Assembly: GCA_030737835.1 (NCBI GenBank)
Contig: CM060853.1
Location: 10,102,034 to 10,166,033, forward strand
Source: Acorus gramineus
Taxonomy: Eukaryota; Streptophyta; Magnoliopsida; Acorales; Acoraceae
Direction of reading: 5' to 3'
DNA: 64,000 nt
The position numbers and the translations under genes are program-made. The notes under the pieces were generated by a model, which saw nothing but the letters and a program-made list of their open reading frames with translations, was not told the DNA's origin and ran no database searches. Of the stretch, positions 1 to 24,823 are shown one piece after another (position 1 is the first letter of the stretch; every line of letters starts with the position of its first letter).

Positions 1-220
1 CAGAAATAATTAAATAAGGGATTAGGGACCTAAAAATATCATGAAAAGGTCCAGGGACATAACAATAATGAGGGATAGGCTGATGGACCTCAAATTAATT
101 TCCTCTGAAAAATAACTATTTTTAAATTATTTTATGTGCCCCTCCTGTGAAAAGAACGGAAAACACCCTTTATCCATTCAAAACCCTCCAAACCTCCCTC
201 CTAAACCCCAAACCCTCACC
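1..220. other. Upstream region of the methyltransferase gene
   Basis: No coding sequence is supported here. The stretch is AT-rich for about 130 bases and then C-rich and pyrimidine-rich just before the ATG at 221, as in a plant 5' leader. An upstream in-frame ATG exists at 134, but the 29 codons it would add look like translated leader. No clear TATA box was seen. Confidence 0.4.
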
Positions 221-11930
<11,710 letters not shown>

Positions 11931-14336
11931 CCATGGAGTCTTTCCAATATTTTTATCTCTCTAAACAAGAGATCCGAAGTTCATTTTCTGTTTGTTTTCA
12001 GGTATCCCTCCCCCTAAAATCAATTTTCTTTTGTTTTTGCAATCTATTCATATAAAACAAACATGTATTTTATCATGTCAGGTTGATGCAGTCAACAGAA
12101 TCATTGGCCTGTGCTGTCAATTTACAAGATTAGTTGAGAAACAATGGTGGTCTTGAGTTCTTGACTTGCATCTTGGACACAATTTTTTTTAGGGATGGGT
12201 GGAAGAAAATGCTCGACGATGCTAAAAAAAGGGGGGAAAATGAGCAGTGACTTCTTAGTGGGTGACTGGGTGTTAAATGAACTGCTGCCTAGAACAAATT
12301 CTAGACTGTATTTACAGGTCTTTGATCGAGTGGTTTCCAGTTACTCAAACCTTTGTGTTTGTTGTAATTTACATAATGATTCACTATTTCATGTAAAATT
12401 ACATACCTTTGAGTTATATTGTTGCTCTTGGGAGAACCATCAAGATTATTTCCTTTGATCAGACCAGCCAAAACTCCAACATGAAATGCTTTTCTGTTTT
12501 TATTGATTCAGATTCTTTTGCTTAAGTGACTGATGTGCAGATACTAGAACATACTTTAGAGAGAGAGAATCAACTGTTAAGTGGGTTGTCAGAATGGATG
12601 TAATGACTTAATTAGTTGTCACATCAATAACTTTGAAGAGAAGATGTTGATTGAATTTACATTTTAATGAACAAAAAGTGGATGTAGAATTTGAGAATTT
12701 CCCCTAGAAGATCTTCCATGTCTACTATAATATTTATTATCAATCAATGATGAGGACAATGTCAAGTCCATGGGCAATGGTACACTATAGTCATTTATGT
12801 AATTTTTATTTTAATTTAAAGTTATCCACTTAATTAGTTCAGCGTATCCCTAATCGAATATATAACAAATATGAAAATATATGTATTTAATTTATTTAAA
12901 TATATACGTGATTTTTTTGTAATTACATAGGTAGTGTTTGATCACATAAAGAAACTTTATGTGAGCTTAAGATGCACATGTCACATTCAACTAATTATTT
13001 ATACTGGAATAATTATCTATTCTAGAAATATTAGTATCCATTCAACCATATCTGTCTCAGATTTTTGAAGATGCATTTCTTTTGTTCTTTTTACCTGATA
13101 TAGTATGCTAGATACTCATTTATTTAAGGGGCTATAACATATGGATTTTACACCATTTGTAAGAATTGAAATGAAACTATAAAAACCTTACATTAGGTGT
13201 CCTTGACAACTCTCTATCTCTCTCTATATATTTTGCTAATCCTGTTAATTCAGCATAACTTTATCTCCTCTGTTGGTATGTTTGTCTCTCTCTTTTTTCA
13301 TTTATTTCTTTATAGAATTCCGTAGGTTGTTTTTATTAGTTCGTTCTTGAGATTATTCTGATTGATTAATTTCATTCAAATTTTCTGTAATATTTTTTGT
13401 ATGAATAATTTGTTGATCAAGCTTCCTTATAAAATAAATACCCCTCAAGTACTTTTTTTTTTTTTTTTGGAAAACTGAATCTAATTTTTTTTTTTGGAAA
13501 ACTGAATCTAATGGATTTTTTTTTTTATCTTTCTGTTTCCATGAAAAACGAAACTACTGAAGTGGCTTCCCCTCTTCAACAAAAGGTTCTGGATTCAAGT
13601 TTTACTTCCTTTTAGTAGAATATTTAACTTAAAACTTGACTTAATCAACAAAAAAAAATCAATATATTCTATTTTCATCTTCATGTATACGAGTGCCACA
13701 CTGCTTAATAGGGTGAAGTAATTTGCGTTTACATGTAGTTATGGATTCTTATACAAAAAGCATTTGAAACACTGTAAACTCTACTCGAAGCTCCCGTTTT
13801 GAGTAATGACATAAACTATTTATAAATTATGGATAAAAAGTGAATAAAATGTAAATGTGATTTATAATAGTTGAAAAATGATTTGATATATAAGTCTCCT
13901 TATACCAATGTGATAGAACGGATGATATAATACAATTCAATGGGACTTGGAATACCAGTACTAACTTATTCCCACGTAGTTTTGACATAGTTGTATCGAT
14001 TTTTTCCTTGCTAATAAACATGTTTTTTTTGGGCTTATTCACCCCCATTTCACCTATTCCATATCTATTCTTATACCCAAACTGGGGGGAAAGATTTCAA
14101 GTCATTGAATGATTTTTACATTGGGTATCTTTCTTTTCTATAATTTTTCTTTTTTTTTTTTCAAATTAAATTCTATGATTCTCAAATGCTGGATATTGTT
14201 GGGGTCTTCTTAAACTCCTTATCTTTTCTATTCCTTCAATATTTGAATGTTAACAGGGAGGCACGTATAACAAGTTATTCTAACTACAATGATGATCTAT
14301 ATATATATATGTAGGTGAGACTCTGAAGCTGCCCAA
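11931..14336. other. Intergenic region
   Basis: This holds the downstream end of the methyltransferase gene and the upstream region of the first neprosin gene. It is AT-rich with long T-runs near 13460, 13480 and 14150. The open frames at 12195-12458 and 13827-14048 show no recognisable domain and I do not call them genes. A TATATATATATAT stretch at about 14300 lies 30-40 bp upstream of the neprosin ATG but could be simple repeat. Confidence 0.5.
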
Positions 14337-17300
14337 ATGAAAACAAACACCATGAGAGGTCTCAACCCATCAGTGCCTATTATAAAAGCAATTCTCCTAT
14401 CATTGGTTCTGGTAGTTTTGATTGATGGAGTAGCAAGGGCTGAAAAAACACAATCTCATGAGACATATATCAAGATCAATGAATTTCTCAAGCATCTCAA
14501 CAAGCCACCAAGCAAGACTATTGAGGTTAATATATTGCTTTCTGATATGGATAAAATATTTAGAAACTAATTTTTATTTTCAAATTCCTTTTTCTATTGT
14601 AGAGTGAAGATGGGGACATCATAGACTGTATTGATATATACAAACAATCAGCTTTTGATCATCCTTCATTGAAAAACCACATCATCCAGGTCTAGTTCAT
14701 TTTATATGTTATAATTATATTGAAATTTATATATCTTGGGGGACTTAATTTTTATTTGTTTGATTTTAGATGACACCAAGTTTGTTCAAAAAGAGAGATG
14801 TGGTTTCATCCAATTCAAAAAATGAGTGGACATGGCAGAAGAGTGGGAGTTGTCCTCAAGGAACAGTTCCCATCAGGAGGACTTCAAGGGAGGATATACT
14901 TAGGGCCACTTCAGTAGAACAGTTTGGTAGAAGGGATGGATCTGCAGGATCTGGTACTATTGATGTGAGTCAATCAACTTTCATTGTTCTTGTTTCTTCA
15001 GTGTTCTTATGTTTATTGAATCCAACAATGAATATTTTATTTTGGTATAACAATCTTCAAAACAAAAAAAAAAAAATTTGGCTAAGTATATATACTGCTT
15101 GCATCTTAATACCCATGAATTTAACGCACTTTTATTTTTGAATATTAACTTAATAAGTTAATTTAATTATATAAACAACTTTTGTCTTTTGCTGATTCTG
15201 TGCATTTTTCAAAATATCAGGAAAAGATGAGTGATGTTCATATTTTTTTAGTGAGAATTTGCGCAATGATATTTACTTTATATATGCCATTCAGGTATAA
15301 AATGGTATTAATCTTAATTTATCTCAGTTGCAGTAATAACAGAACCATCAGGTTGTATTTAAACATCATTTTAACTTTATATCATGATTATATCAGCTAA
15401 TATAACAATCAGAAGTGAAATATTTGCTTGATCTTATGTGGCACTCTAACATATTAACATATTTATATGTCATTTTTATTAATCATATCTGCTGTTTTCT
15501 TTTCTCAGTATGCTGTAATACATACGGATTATGCTGAATCTATATTCTATGGGGCTAAAGGAAGAATCAATGTATGGAATGTCTATGTTGAGCCCAATGA
15601 GTGGAGCCATAGTGCAATTATTGTGGGAAATGATAACCACAAAAATCATGCTTTCATTGAAGCTGGATGGAGTGTAAGTTTTCTCTATTACAACCTTTTT
15701 TTTTTGTTCATATTGTTTGAAATGGGTAGTTCATTTCATTCACATTAATATTTTATTTTGATCATCATTAATATAATTTTTTTATAATACTTATAGTTTA
15801 ACACTTTCAAGATTGCAGATTCATCCGGAGTTATTTGGAGATAATCGAACTCGATTCTATAATTATTGGACAGTAAGATTTTTTCATCTTTTTCATGTTT
15901 TTTTTTTCAATTTTAAACACTAATAATTTGAATCAATAAAATTTCATCATGTAGTTGTTGATTTTGCACTCTTATGTTATGACTTGCTAAGCGCGTCACT
16001 TATTGAGCCAAAAAAGATAAATCATGAAATGATTTATTTTAATTTTTATTCTTTAATTTTTTTGGTATTTAGACCCTGATATACCGGGCAATACATCTTT
16101 ACAAAATACTCTACAAAACATTAAGTGTGCGGAGTAGTAACTCTATTGTAGACAACCTTTCAGACTCTCTAAAAATATGCTGAAAAAGATTTGGTCTTTA
16201 ACATGATTATGTCATGGCAATTTCATTGAGCTTCTTTTGCTGTGTATCTAATTCGTTGTATATATATATGTACACAGGCAGATGAATCTGGAAGAACAGG
16301 CTGTTACAACCTGATATGCCCAGGTTTTGTCCAAGTTAGCCGGAAAACGGCGCTCGGCGCAACCATCCAGCCTCTCTCGACTTTTCGAGGCCCACAACAT
16401 GTGATCGACGTTGCCATTTACAGGGTAACAACTCTATTTTTAATAAATGTAAGAAAAAAAATTAGAATATTGTTACACTCAGTCTTTTTTACGGTCTCTT
16501 ATGTGTCATTAGAAATGCAGTGATTTTTGTTTTACGTTTACTAAAAATAAATTTCTTCAACTCGAAATGGAGCTATATACATTTTTTTATTAGATAATGT
16601 CTATTATTTAAAATAAAAATAAAAATATATATGTAGTTTGCATTTTAAACTATAAAAAAGTACTGAAGCTAACATTGTTAAAAAAGTTAACAAATCACTG
16701 AATGTCTAACGAAGTATATGAGACTATATTTGATACTATAAAACAGACTGTGTGCAATAATATTTTTATTTTATTTTATTTTTTTTAGTCCAAGTCCATC
16801 GACCCCAAAATGGTGGATGAGTGTGAATGTAGGGCTGGTAAACGAACCAAGCCGCTCGGGCTCGGCTCGATATGAGTCGTTCGGGCTCGTTCAATTAGAC
16901 AAATGAGCGAGCTTGAACAATTTTTAAAACTCGGTTAAGCTCGGGAGCTGGATTGAACTTCATTTTGTATTCAAATTAGACTCGTTTGTGTTATAAAAAT
17001 TTAGTTAAAGTTTTACTCAACTCCTTTGTAAAATCAGAACATTAAATCAATACAAAGTTATGCTCGTTTAGGCTCATGAACATGGTTCATTTATGCTAAA
17101 ATTTTGTTTTAAACACCTAAAAACCCTAAAATGAAGAAGAATATTAGGCTCGTAAGCTCGGCTCGTTTATAAACGAGCCGAGCTTGAACATGTCAAAGCT
17201 CGGCTCGTTTACCACCCCTATGTGAATGGAGACATTGCGGGCTTTTTTAAATGTACAAATTACACGCGGCCTATTTTATATTTCAAAACATGGACAACAC

Positions 17301-19655
17301 ATGTTTTCATTTTTTGAAACACCGTATACTTCATTTAATGGGGTAAGGTGAAGTATATGCTTTAATGAATTGAATAATACAATTGATATAAAATGTAATT
17401 TTTTTGACAAAGTATATACCTTGATTACTCAATACAATGAGTAGAGGGTGCTAACGAGGAATATAAAACTATGTTTAGAAGGAAAAAAGAATGAGTGCAA
17501 CAAAACTTATTATTTTTTGTGAAACAATATTACACTCAGTTATTTTTACAATATAAAACGTAAACCAGACATGTTTTTATTTTTTATTTAAATAGGATAC
17601 ATCGTTTATTTAGGTAAATGCTTTGATGAAAAAGTATACATCGCATTATCGCTCTATTTTTTAGTTGAAAGAACACATTTTGAGTAAATGTAAAAATAAT
17701 TTTAATAAAGTATATACCTCGTCTAAATAAATATACTGCATTTATGACTGTAAAAAGAATTGCGTGTAACAACACTCTTAAATTTTTTTTGGTGTTAATT
17801 AGGACCCGGTGAGCCCAACAGTTGACTGGGTCGGGTTATAGCCTTGCCCAAATTTTGTTAGAAAAACTCCAAAATACCAGTGCAGCCAGATTTTGTTTAA
17901 AAACCCTAAATATCTTTGCTATGTAAACCTAAATTTATCCTAAGATAATTAATATATTTGTTTTATCAAGTATGTAAAGAGATTTATGAAATGATTGGTT
18001 AAGCCCACCATAAAGTATCTGGGATTTTCATTCTCATTTGAAACTTCTCAAAAAAAGCTCTTTTACACTCAATCCGTTTTGTAGCCTCATACACTATGAT
18101 AGTATAGTATACATTCTACTATCATAATATATGGAGTTTTATCATAGTGTATGACATTTTTTTTTAATGTGAAAAAAATATACTAATACATTTCGATATA
18201 TATTTTATTTGAAAAAAATTCATATAACCCCCTGTAATCTGGCCTAAATCCATATAACCCCCTGCAATCTTGATAAATCCATATAACCCCCTATAATCAC
18301 CCCACTATATCCATAAAACCCCCTCCGTTTGCATTCCACCCGTCTGTTTAACGGGACAGGGGGTTATATGGATTTATGGTAGATTACAGGGGGTTATATG
18401 GATTTTTCTCATTTTTTTAAATTTTTCTTTAACTGTGGTTTAAAAATTGGGCTGTTTAACATTTAGTTTTGAATTTTTTTCAAGATACTATGTACCTTTA
18501 ATTTTAATAAAAGAAAAAGGATTATTCAAATCATAAACACATACAAGATCACCCACCAAAGAGATAGAAGTAAAAGAGATATATACTTTTTCTTTTGGTA
18601 TTTCAAAAAAGAACTAAAAACTACTCCTCCACGTACAGTTTATCCCTAACAAAATTCACTCATGACACCAACACAAGAGGTGCCCAAGATTTAATAAAAA
18701 ACATAATTCGCATTTTTGAAAATTTGTTGGTTGATGTTACACACTTTTTGTTACAAAATTCATTCTCTTTTACTTCTATCTCTTTGGTGGGTGATCTTGT
18801 ATGTGTTTATAATCTGAATAACCCTTTTTCTTTTATTAAAATTAAAGGTGCGTGGTATCTTAAAAAAAAATTCAAAACTAAATGTTAAACAGTCTAATTT
18901 TTAAACCACATGTAAAGAAAAAAAAAAAAGAGAAAAATCCATATAACCCCCTGTAATCTGTCATAAATCCATATAACCCCCTGCCCCGTTAAACAGATGA
19001 ACGGAAGGTAGACGGAGGGGGTTTTATGGATATAGAAGGGTGATTACAGGGGGTTATATGAATTTAGGCCAGCTTACAGGGGGTTATATGAATTTTTTCC
19101 ATTTTATTTTACATGACAACATGTATTTCAACTTTTTAGAGTTTATGATTTAAAAAAAAAAAAAAAAAAAATTTGGGGTGTAGGAGGCTGGACATATATC
19201 ATTTCCTTCTCAAAATGATGTATGTATTCGGGGGGTGGGCTATTGAGCAGGATCCAGCCACCCCAAAATGGTGGGTTAGCGTGAACGGGGACCCGGTGGG
19301 GTACTACCCAGACTCGATATTCCCACCCCTGTCCTTCACGAACGCCTCCATCATAAACTGGGGCGGGGCCGTCCTGAACAGGAGAAACGGCGGGCGACAC
19401 ACCTCGACCGAAATGGGGAGCGGCGTCTACGCGAGGCACGGCGTGGGCGAGAGCGCCTTCGTGGAGAGGTGCGAGATCTCCGAGGACAGGTCCCGCGGTT
19501 CAACCGACTTCCATTGGCCGATCAATTTCTCGCCTCACATGTCGCACCCGAACTGTTACACGGCGGTTCAGGCGATGAGGGTCGTCAAAGGGAAGCGGGG
19601 GATGTGGGCCTTCTTCGGCGGGGCTGGTGGGGCTGGCTGCGATGTGGCTTCGTAA
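14337..19655 (+). CDS. Neprosin-family (DUF4409 + DUF239) secreted protein, seven exons
   Basis: Exons joining in phase 0: 14337-14525, 14603-14689, 14770-14964, 15509-15673, 15819-15872, 16278-16424, 19251-19655; 413 aa. A hydrophobic stretch at residues 14-36 is a signal peptide, so the protein should enter the secretory pathway. The activation-peptide domain (DUF4409) spans about 40-150 with the hallmark [12 protein letters not shown]. The neprosin domain spans about 160-410 with [20 protein letters not shown] and HTSTEMGSG. Nepenthes neprosin is a glutamate peptidase using two Glu. The first matches Glu208 (IEAGW). At the second site I expect WGGE but see WGGA (Ala319), so activity is doubtful. 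Intron 6 (16425-19250) is swollen by mobile elements. A broken paralogue lies 4 kb downstream on the same strand. Confidence 0.9.
16469..16762. mobile_element. MITE with TTGTTACACTC-type ends (copy 2)
   Basis: The left end TTGTTACACTCAGTC resembles the copy at 724. The right end (CAGACTGTGTGCAATAATA) is a degenerate inverse. It lies at the start of intron 6 of the neprosin gene. Boundaries are approximate. Confidence 0.35.
16787..17255 (+). pseudogene. Decayed copy of the start of neprosin exon 7, split by a MITE
   Basis: After a strong acceptor-like tract (T-rich, ending AG at 16788-16789) the sequence shares the 15-mer ACCCCAAAATGGTGG with true exon 7 (19251 on). It continues as GAGTGTGAATGGAGAC, matching exon 7's AGCGTGAACGGGGAC. 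The match is interrupted at 16830-17220 by a hAT MITE and fades after about 17250. It is a relic of an exon duplication or of the original terminal exon. Confidence 0.6.
16830..17220. mobile_element. hAT-type MITE, TAGGG-TGGTAAACGA ends
   Basis: Ends TAGGGCTGGTAAACGAAC and the inverse of TAGGGGTGGTAAACGAGC, with a perfect 8-bp target duplication TGTGAATG at 16822-16829 and 17221-17228. Subterminal CTCGGCTCG/CGAGCCGAG repeats are typical of this plant family. Length 391 bp, no coding. Confidence 0.88.
17525..17773. mobile_element. MITE with TTGTTACACTC-type ends (copy 3)
   Basis: The left end TATTACACTCAGTTATTTTT and the right end (inverse of GTTGTTACACGCAATTC) bracket about 250 bp without coding. 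This is the same family as 724-982. Confidence 0.5.
18211..19100. mobile_element. Fold-back Mutator-like MITE with arms of about 340-370 bp
   Basis: The arm 18211-18578 is repeated in inverse orientation at 18764-19100, leaving a loop of about 185 bp. A perfect 9-bp duplication ATTTTATTT flanks it (18202-18210, 19101-19109), the Mutator target size. Each arm contains several copies of a CCATATAACCCCCTGTAATCT-like unit in both orientations. A transcript would form a very long hairpin. It ends 150 bp before exon 7 of the neprosin gene. Confidence 0.82.
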
Positions 19656-20278
19656 GGTTTTTTTGTTTTTATTATTAATGGTTTGCTTTTGTTTTGACAT
19701 GGAAATTTGGTTTGGCTTTCAGTTGGATGTTTACGGAACTACACAATTGCACAATCAATTGTTGGATACATGTTCCACTTTCCTACTAGAGATTAATTAG
19801 ACCGGTGGTATTTCAAAATCCATGTTTTATCCAATAGCTAACTTGATCCAGCAGGAGATCGAGTTAAATATGTACCTAACAATTGGTTATACAGTTTGAT
19901 TCATAAGCTGTGTAGTACAATACTGACATGACTGAACGAAACCAATCGTGACTGGATCTGAACCCATGTTTATGTGCCTCACGAGCCATATCAACAGACT
20001 CAGCGTTTCTAGTTTGAGTACAGTTTTTTTTTTTTTCAACACCAATTCTAGTCCTATATGTGCCGATAGAAAATCAACAAAGTATATACTCACATTAATG
20101 AGGTGTGTGTTTTGATAGAAATTTTTCACAGTTTTTCAACTCCAATTCTAGTCTACATATATTTTTTTATAAAAGCATGTATTTTATTAGATGTGACCAG
20201 TTGCGATGTGGATTCATGATGTCATTGATCAGGGCTTCATTTGGATGAGTTTGGTTTTGTTTGAGATAGAGATATATG
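19656..20278. other. Downstream flank of the first neprosin gene
   Basis: AT-rich, no gene seen. It should contain the 3' UTR and poly(A) site of the neprosin gene. I could not single out a convincing signal. Confidence 0.4.
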
Positions 20279-21254
20279 TGTAGATACTCCAATTTTGATC
20301 GTCCAAAGAACATAAACTTATCTCAATCAAGTAGACTACCCAAGGAAGTAGATAGGAGAAAAGAAAGCCAAACCTATAGGAAGTCGATTGATAGAGACCA
20401 GCCGACCCCCCTCCGACAGCTACATTAGAGTAGCCGGTGGGCACCTTCCCTCAAACTCATTGAAAACCTAGGCAAAAACCCGACGGATCCCTCAAACTAT
20501 CCATCTCCCTCTGCCGGCTAAAATCAACCAACCGACTCCTAACCGCTCCCTTGAGATGGACATAAAGTTCGCATTTATTGCTGATGATGACAACGTGTAA
20601 TCCAAACCAGCCGGCCCTCTTTGCCGGCTCAACCCTAGTAACTGACCTAATTCACCACCAGCCTGAGATAGGATATAAAGTTGCAAATAATGACGAATGG
20701 CTAGTTGAAACTAGCCGACTCCCTGAAAACGACTGCATTGAATTAGCTGACCTCTGCCTCGACAAATTGTCAGAACAAAGATCTAAACTTCTGAGGTGGG
20801 AAAATTTATCTGAACCCACTCTATTACCCAGCCCATTCTATTGTCCAATGAATAATCCACTGCATCCCTTTCTACTATAAAAGGAGAGGACTGTTCACTT
20901 TTAAAAGAGTTAGAGAAATCATTTGTTGGTAGAAAACTTTTAGTGAAGGCTTATGCTTGAGAGAGAGAGAAAGAGACCAAAGAGAGCAAGCCCCTCACTA
21001 TCTTCCAATCCCAAACCTTTCCAAGCTTTGCCCTACCAAATCCTACTCTCCAAACATCCTACCCCACTTATCCTGAACTAAAACTACCATATCCACTACC
21101 AAAAGCTCCATCTACCAGTCCAATTTCTACTACCCTAACCAAACAAATCAAATTCCATACCTAGGTGCTGGTTAGAAGCCCAAAAACTCAAGTAAATTTT
21201 GTTGAGAAAAGGTGTTCAGGTAACAACTGGCTAGTGAGAACTAATCAATAGTCA
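20279..21254 (+). mobile_element. Probable LTR of a degenerate retrotransposon
   Basis: It starts TGTAGATACTCC and ends CA at 21253-21254. The end is followed by AT and a TGGCGCC primer-binding-site-like sequence (21257-21263), as in gypsy elements primed by tRNA-Asp. A TATAAAAGG box lies near 20877 with a GAGAGAGA tract downstream, as in a plant LTR promoter/leader. No second LTR or target duplication was found. The following 21265-21700 has no recognisable gag. Treat it as a remnant. Confidence 0.42.
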
Positions 21255-21264
21255 ATTGGCGCCT

Positions 21265-23404
21265 AGACTCCCCAGAAACAAGTCAGCTAGCATTTTCTAG
21301 GTGGCAGACTCAGACGGCTAGAACCAAGTAGCCGGCGAAACTGTCCCAAAATCTTCTCAAGCGAAAAGGATTACCGGTTAATCACCTCAAAGTGCAGCTG
21401 ACCATAACTTTGAGAGGAGAACTCCGCAACTTCCTGGACGAGGCGACAACAAAAACACCAACTTTTCCTACTTTTTAAGAAAACGGGTGACGATCACAAT
21501 TTTGTCTTTTTGAGAGGCTATCAGGCAGCTCAAAAACGACTCTTCAAACGAAGGTCTGATTTGTTGCAAGACGAACTAGGACCAAATTCAGAGAAAACCA
21601 CCCCCAACCTATCTGAAAATCCATTCCGACAATATGGAGAGTGGAATAATAAGAAGGTGATTCTTACAAGCGTCTTTGTTTGCACCCCTCAAATTTGATA
21701 TTATGACCCTCCAATCTAAGTGAATATGTTTGTACATCTTTCTGATTTGCACCTTACATTTGTGGATCACAACTTTTTCTTGTTGTTTCTCGTCCGTCCG
21801 CTACTCCTCTTAGTTGGTCATATGCCTATTCCTCCTCTTCGTCTTTTCTCAGGTTCATGGCAAATTGAATTTAAAATGTGAACATGAGAAGGATATAAAT
21901 GAAGAATAATGTTACACACTACCCTTTTTCTAGATCAAATTTAAATGGACTTGGGCTCTCATATTCATATAAAAAGACGTGCAAACAAATTTGAATGGTG
22001 CAAATAGATACACCGTTCCATAAGTGCTAGGAATGTCAATGGATCCAGTATAATATATCAGTCAATCATCCAAATTAGTGGTCCATATTTATATGCGTCA
22101 AATATCCGAAAAAATATTTATATTCGATTTGAATCTGAAAATTAAAATCTATATTCGAATGATTTAGTATAGGCGGGATTTGGATATCCATGTATCTTAT
22201 TTGTTTTCATTCTTGCCAGGCTTAGTAGCTTCTTCTTTTTTTTTATTTTTCTTTTTTTACAGAAAAGCCAGGCTTTAGTATCGTGTGCCCAAGTGCTTGT
22301 GCCCATAGTTTCTGTGTAATGTTTTTCAGTTTTGAATGTCAGACTAATCTGTAGTAGGTTTGCCCTCCACCACCAATAAAATAAAAGATGACTTTTTAGA
22401 TCTAAAATGTATCATAAATCTTAGATGTAAATGGGAATATCTGAAAAAAGACATTATGATGATATCCAATCTTCCAAAATCGTCATGTTAGATGCCAAAT
22501 TATACACTATGGTAGCTTTTAAAAACATGATATCCAACTTTCAAAAAAGTGTAATCCATGTGTTTAGGTTGGGACCTGATCCTTTATTAAATGAAATTTT
22601 TGGTGAAGGTGACATACATATATTGCATGTCACTTCTCTATAAGTTAGCATATATTTTGTTACTCATTCTTACCATCTTTTGTATGTGATAATCCTATTC
22701 ATATACAGAGGTGCAGAGCTTTTTGTTGGCATGTTATGTTGAATTGTTGATTTTTTAGTATTTGTTCTTAGTTCATCTTGTGCAACATTTTTTTTCATAT
22801 CACTTCTTACATGTTATATTACTTATTAAGTTGAATTATGTTTTTTATTTACTAATTTTCATCTACTTTTACTTACTGGGCACATCTTTGATGGAAATAG
22901 AAATGTGGGGATAGTTGGGTTGAAAATGTGAATGAAAGAATTTAATTTTTGTATTCATGATTTTTTAGCAAGATGCTAAGAAGCGCCTAAATTTAATTTT
23001 TGGCATTATAATGAATATTTTGAATTCTTCATATTTTCTTATCCAAATAAGATATTTGTGGACAAATCAATTCAAACATGGATATTAACGTGTCCCTCTA
23101 TATGTTATCCAAAAAAAATACATTGATTTGAAATACTGAAAACATTTTTTTTGGTAAATATATTTCTGATTAGATCTTTTTCCTTCAATAGAACAAAATC
23201 GAACCAGAAACATCTACCATCTTACTAAGAGGTGGTTTTGTAATTTGAAGCTATTTTTTTTCATATTAATAAGAGATAGACTATTTTCAGCTAGATAATT
23301 AAATATCCCTTCTTATAAGTACTATAGTTCAAATTTTTATCTAGTGATTACGGTTCATGATCTATGTAGGTTGGACACATAAGTCTCCTCGAAGAAATCA
23401 ACTA
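21265..23404. other. Region between LTR remnant and neprosin pseudogene
   Basis: The first about 400 bp may be internal DNA of the LTR element. The rest is AT-rich with no supported coding region. The open frame at 22431-22643 has no recognisable motif. Confidence 0.4.
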
Positions 23405-23755
23405 CCATGTAAGATTTTAATCATTTAATAAATATCCGATGGAGCATCAACTTTCTATTGATTTTGTTGGCATTGAGTGATGAAGTGATCAGAGTAAAAG
23501 CTCAGTCTGATCAAAAGGAAATTCAACTCAATGAGCTTCTCAAGAATCTCAACAAGCCAGCAGTCAAGACTATTAAGGTTTGATTAGATTTCATATTTGG
23601 TCCTATATGATCTTTAACAATGATTTGAGCATATTTTACTTTATAACTTATTTCAGAGTGAAGATGGGGACATAGTAGATTGTGTTCGATATCCACAAGC
23701 AACCAACATTAGATCATCCTCTACTTAAAAATCACACTATTCAGGTACATGTAAT

Positions 23756-23808
23756 TCTTATATATATATTTACATACATATATATATATTTACATACATA
23801 TATATATC
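23756..23808. repeat. TATATA/TACATA microsatellite
   Basis: A low-complexity run of TATATATA and TTTACATACATA between the second and third pseudogene blocks. Confidence 0.8.
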
Positions 23809-24558
23809 ATTATTGACCTTTAAATGTAGATATAATGTTGCAATGAATAATTTGTACATATGTTATTTAGATGGCACCAAGTTTTGCTCCAAAATGGGAG
23901 GACACCTTGAAGCCTACATTTGAGTGGATTTGGCAAAAGAGTGGAAGTTGTCCAGAGGGGACTGTTCCTATAAGAAGGATTTCAAGAGATGACATTCTCA
24001 GAGCCAACTCCATTGAAAGCTTTGGGAAGAAGGATGTGTTGGGAGAAGATGATTCAGTTGATTCTATTATCCCCTTTCATTGGTTTCATTTAGTCATTCA
24101 TATAAAATGCATCATATAATTAATTCTATTATCCCCTTTCCCCTTTTAGAAACCGTTGTAGAGCTATTTGCCGTAGAATATGAGGTTGGATTCAGTTAGG
24201 CCCAGTTCTATCAGTATCAAACTGCATAACTTATTAATCGAATTACACAGAATATGAATCGAACTCATAGAGAATGACACTTATACCCAACAATTGATTG
24301 TGTAGTTTGATTTATAAAATGTGTAGTTTGATTAATAGGTTATGCAGTTCAATACTGATGGTATCCAGACCTGACTGGATCTGGACTTGAGATATATAAT
24401 AATCTATGCAGAATAAGTGATATTTTATTGTTGTTTTCATTGCAATACATAAAAGATTTTTTTGGTCGAATGATTCACCATGGATAAATTGAAGATAAGT
24501 TTTGGGTGATATATGAGTACTCTTTTTTAATTTTTTTAAATGACAATTCTATTATTAT

Positions 24559-24823
24559 TGTTGTAAATACATGCATATGAATGTGCATGTAATTCTAGAT
24601 GCATGTAATTGTGGATGACCTCTTGGTGCATGTATACATTAGTGTACCAAATTTATTGTAAATTCATGTATGTTGGAAATACATGAATGAGTCATTATAG
24701 CTATTTCCCCTATAAATAGAGGGCTTGTAAAATATGAAAGGCATGGAAATGAAATAAGAATCTCTTGAAGAATAGTTCTCTATAATCTTTTGTGTTTTCT
24801 CTTTCTCTTTTGTTATTTTTACA
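24559..24823 (+). repeat. Copia 5' LTR
   Basis: Starts TGTTGTAAATAC and ends TACA. A TATA box (TATAAATA) lies at 24711-24718. It is followed by ATACGTTATCAGCACGACG, the usual position of the primer-binding site, which I cannot assign to a specific tRNA. Confidence 0.92.

Noticed and set aside
134..220. Upstream start for the methyltransferase
   Set aside because: The added residues read like translated leader; the ATG at 221 has a better context and begins a transit-peptide-like sequence.
12195..12458. 87-codon frame after the methyltransferase gene
   Set aside because: No recognisable motif or gene context; likely 3' flank.
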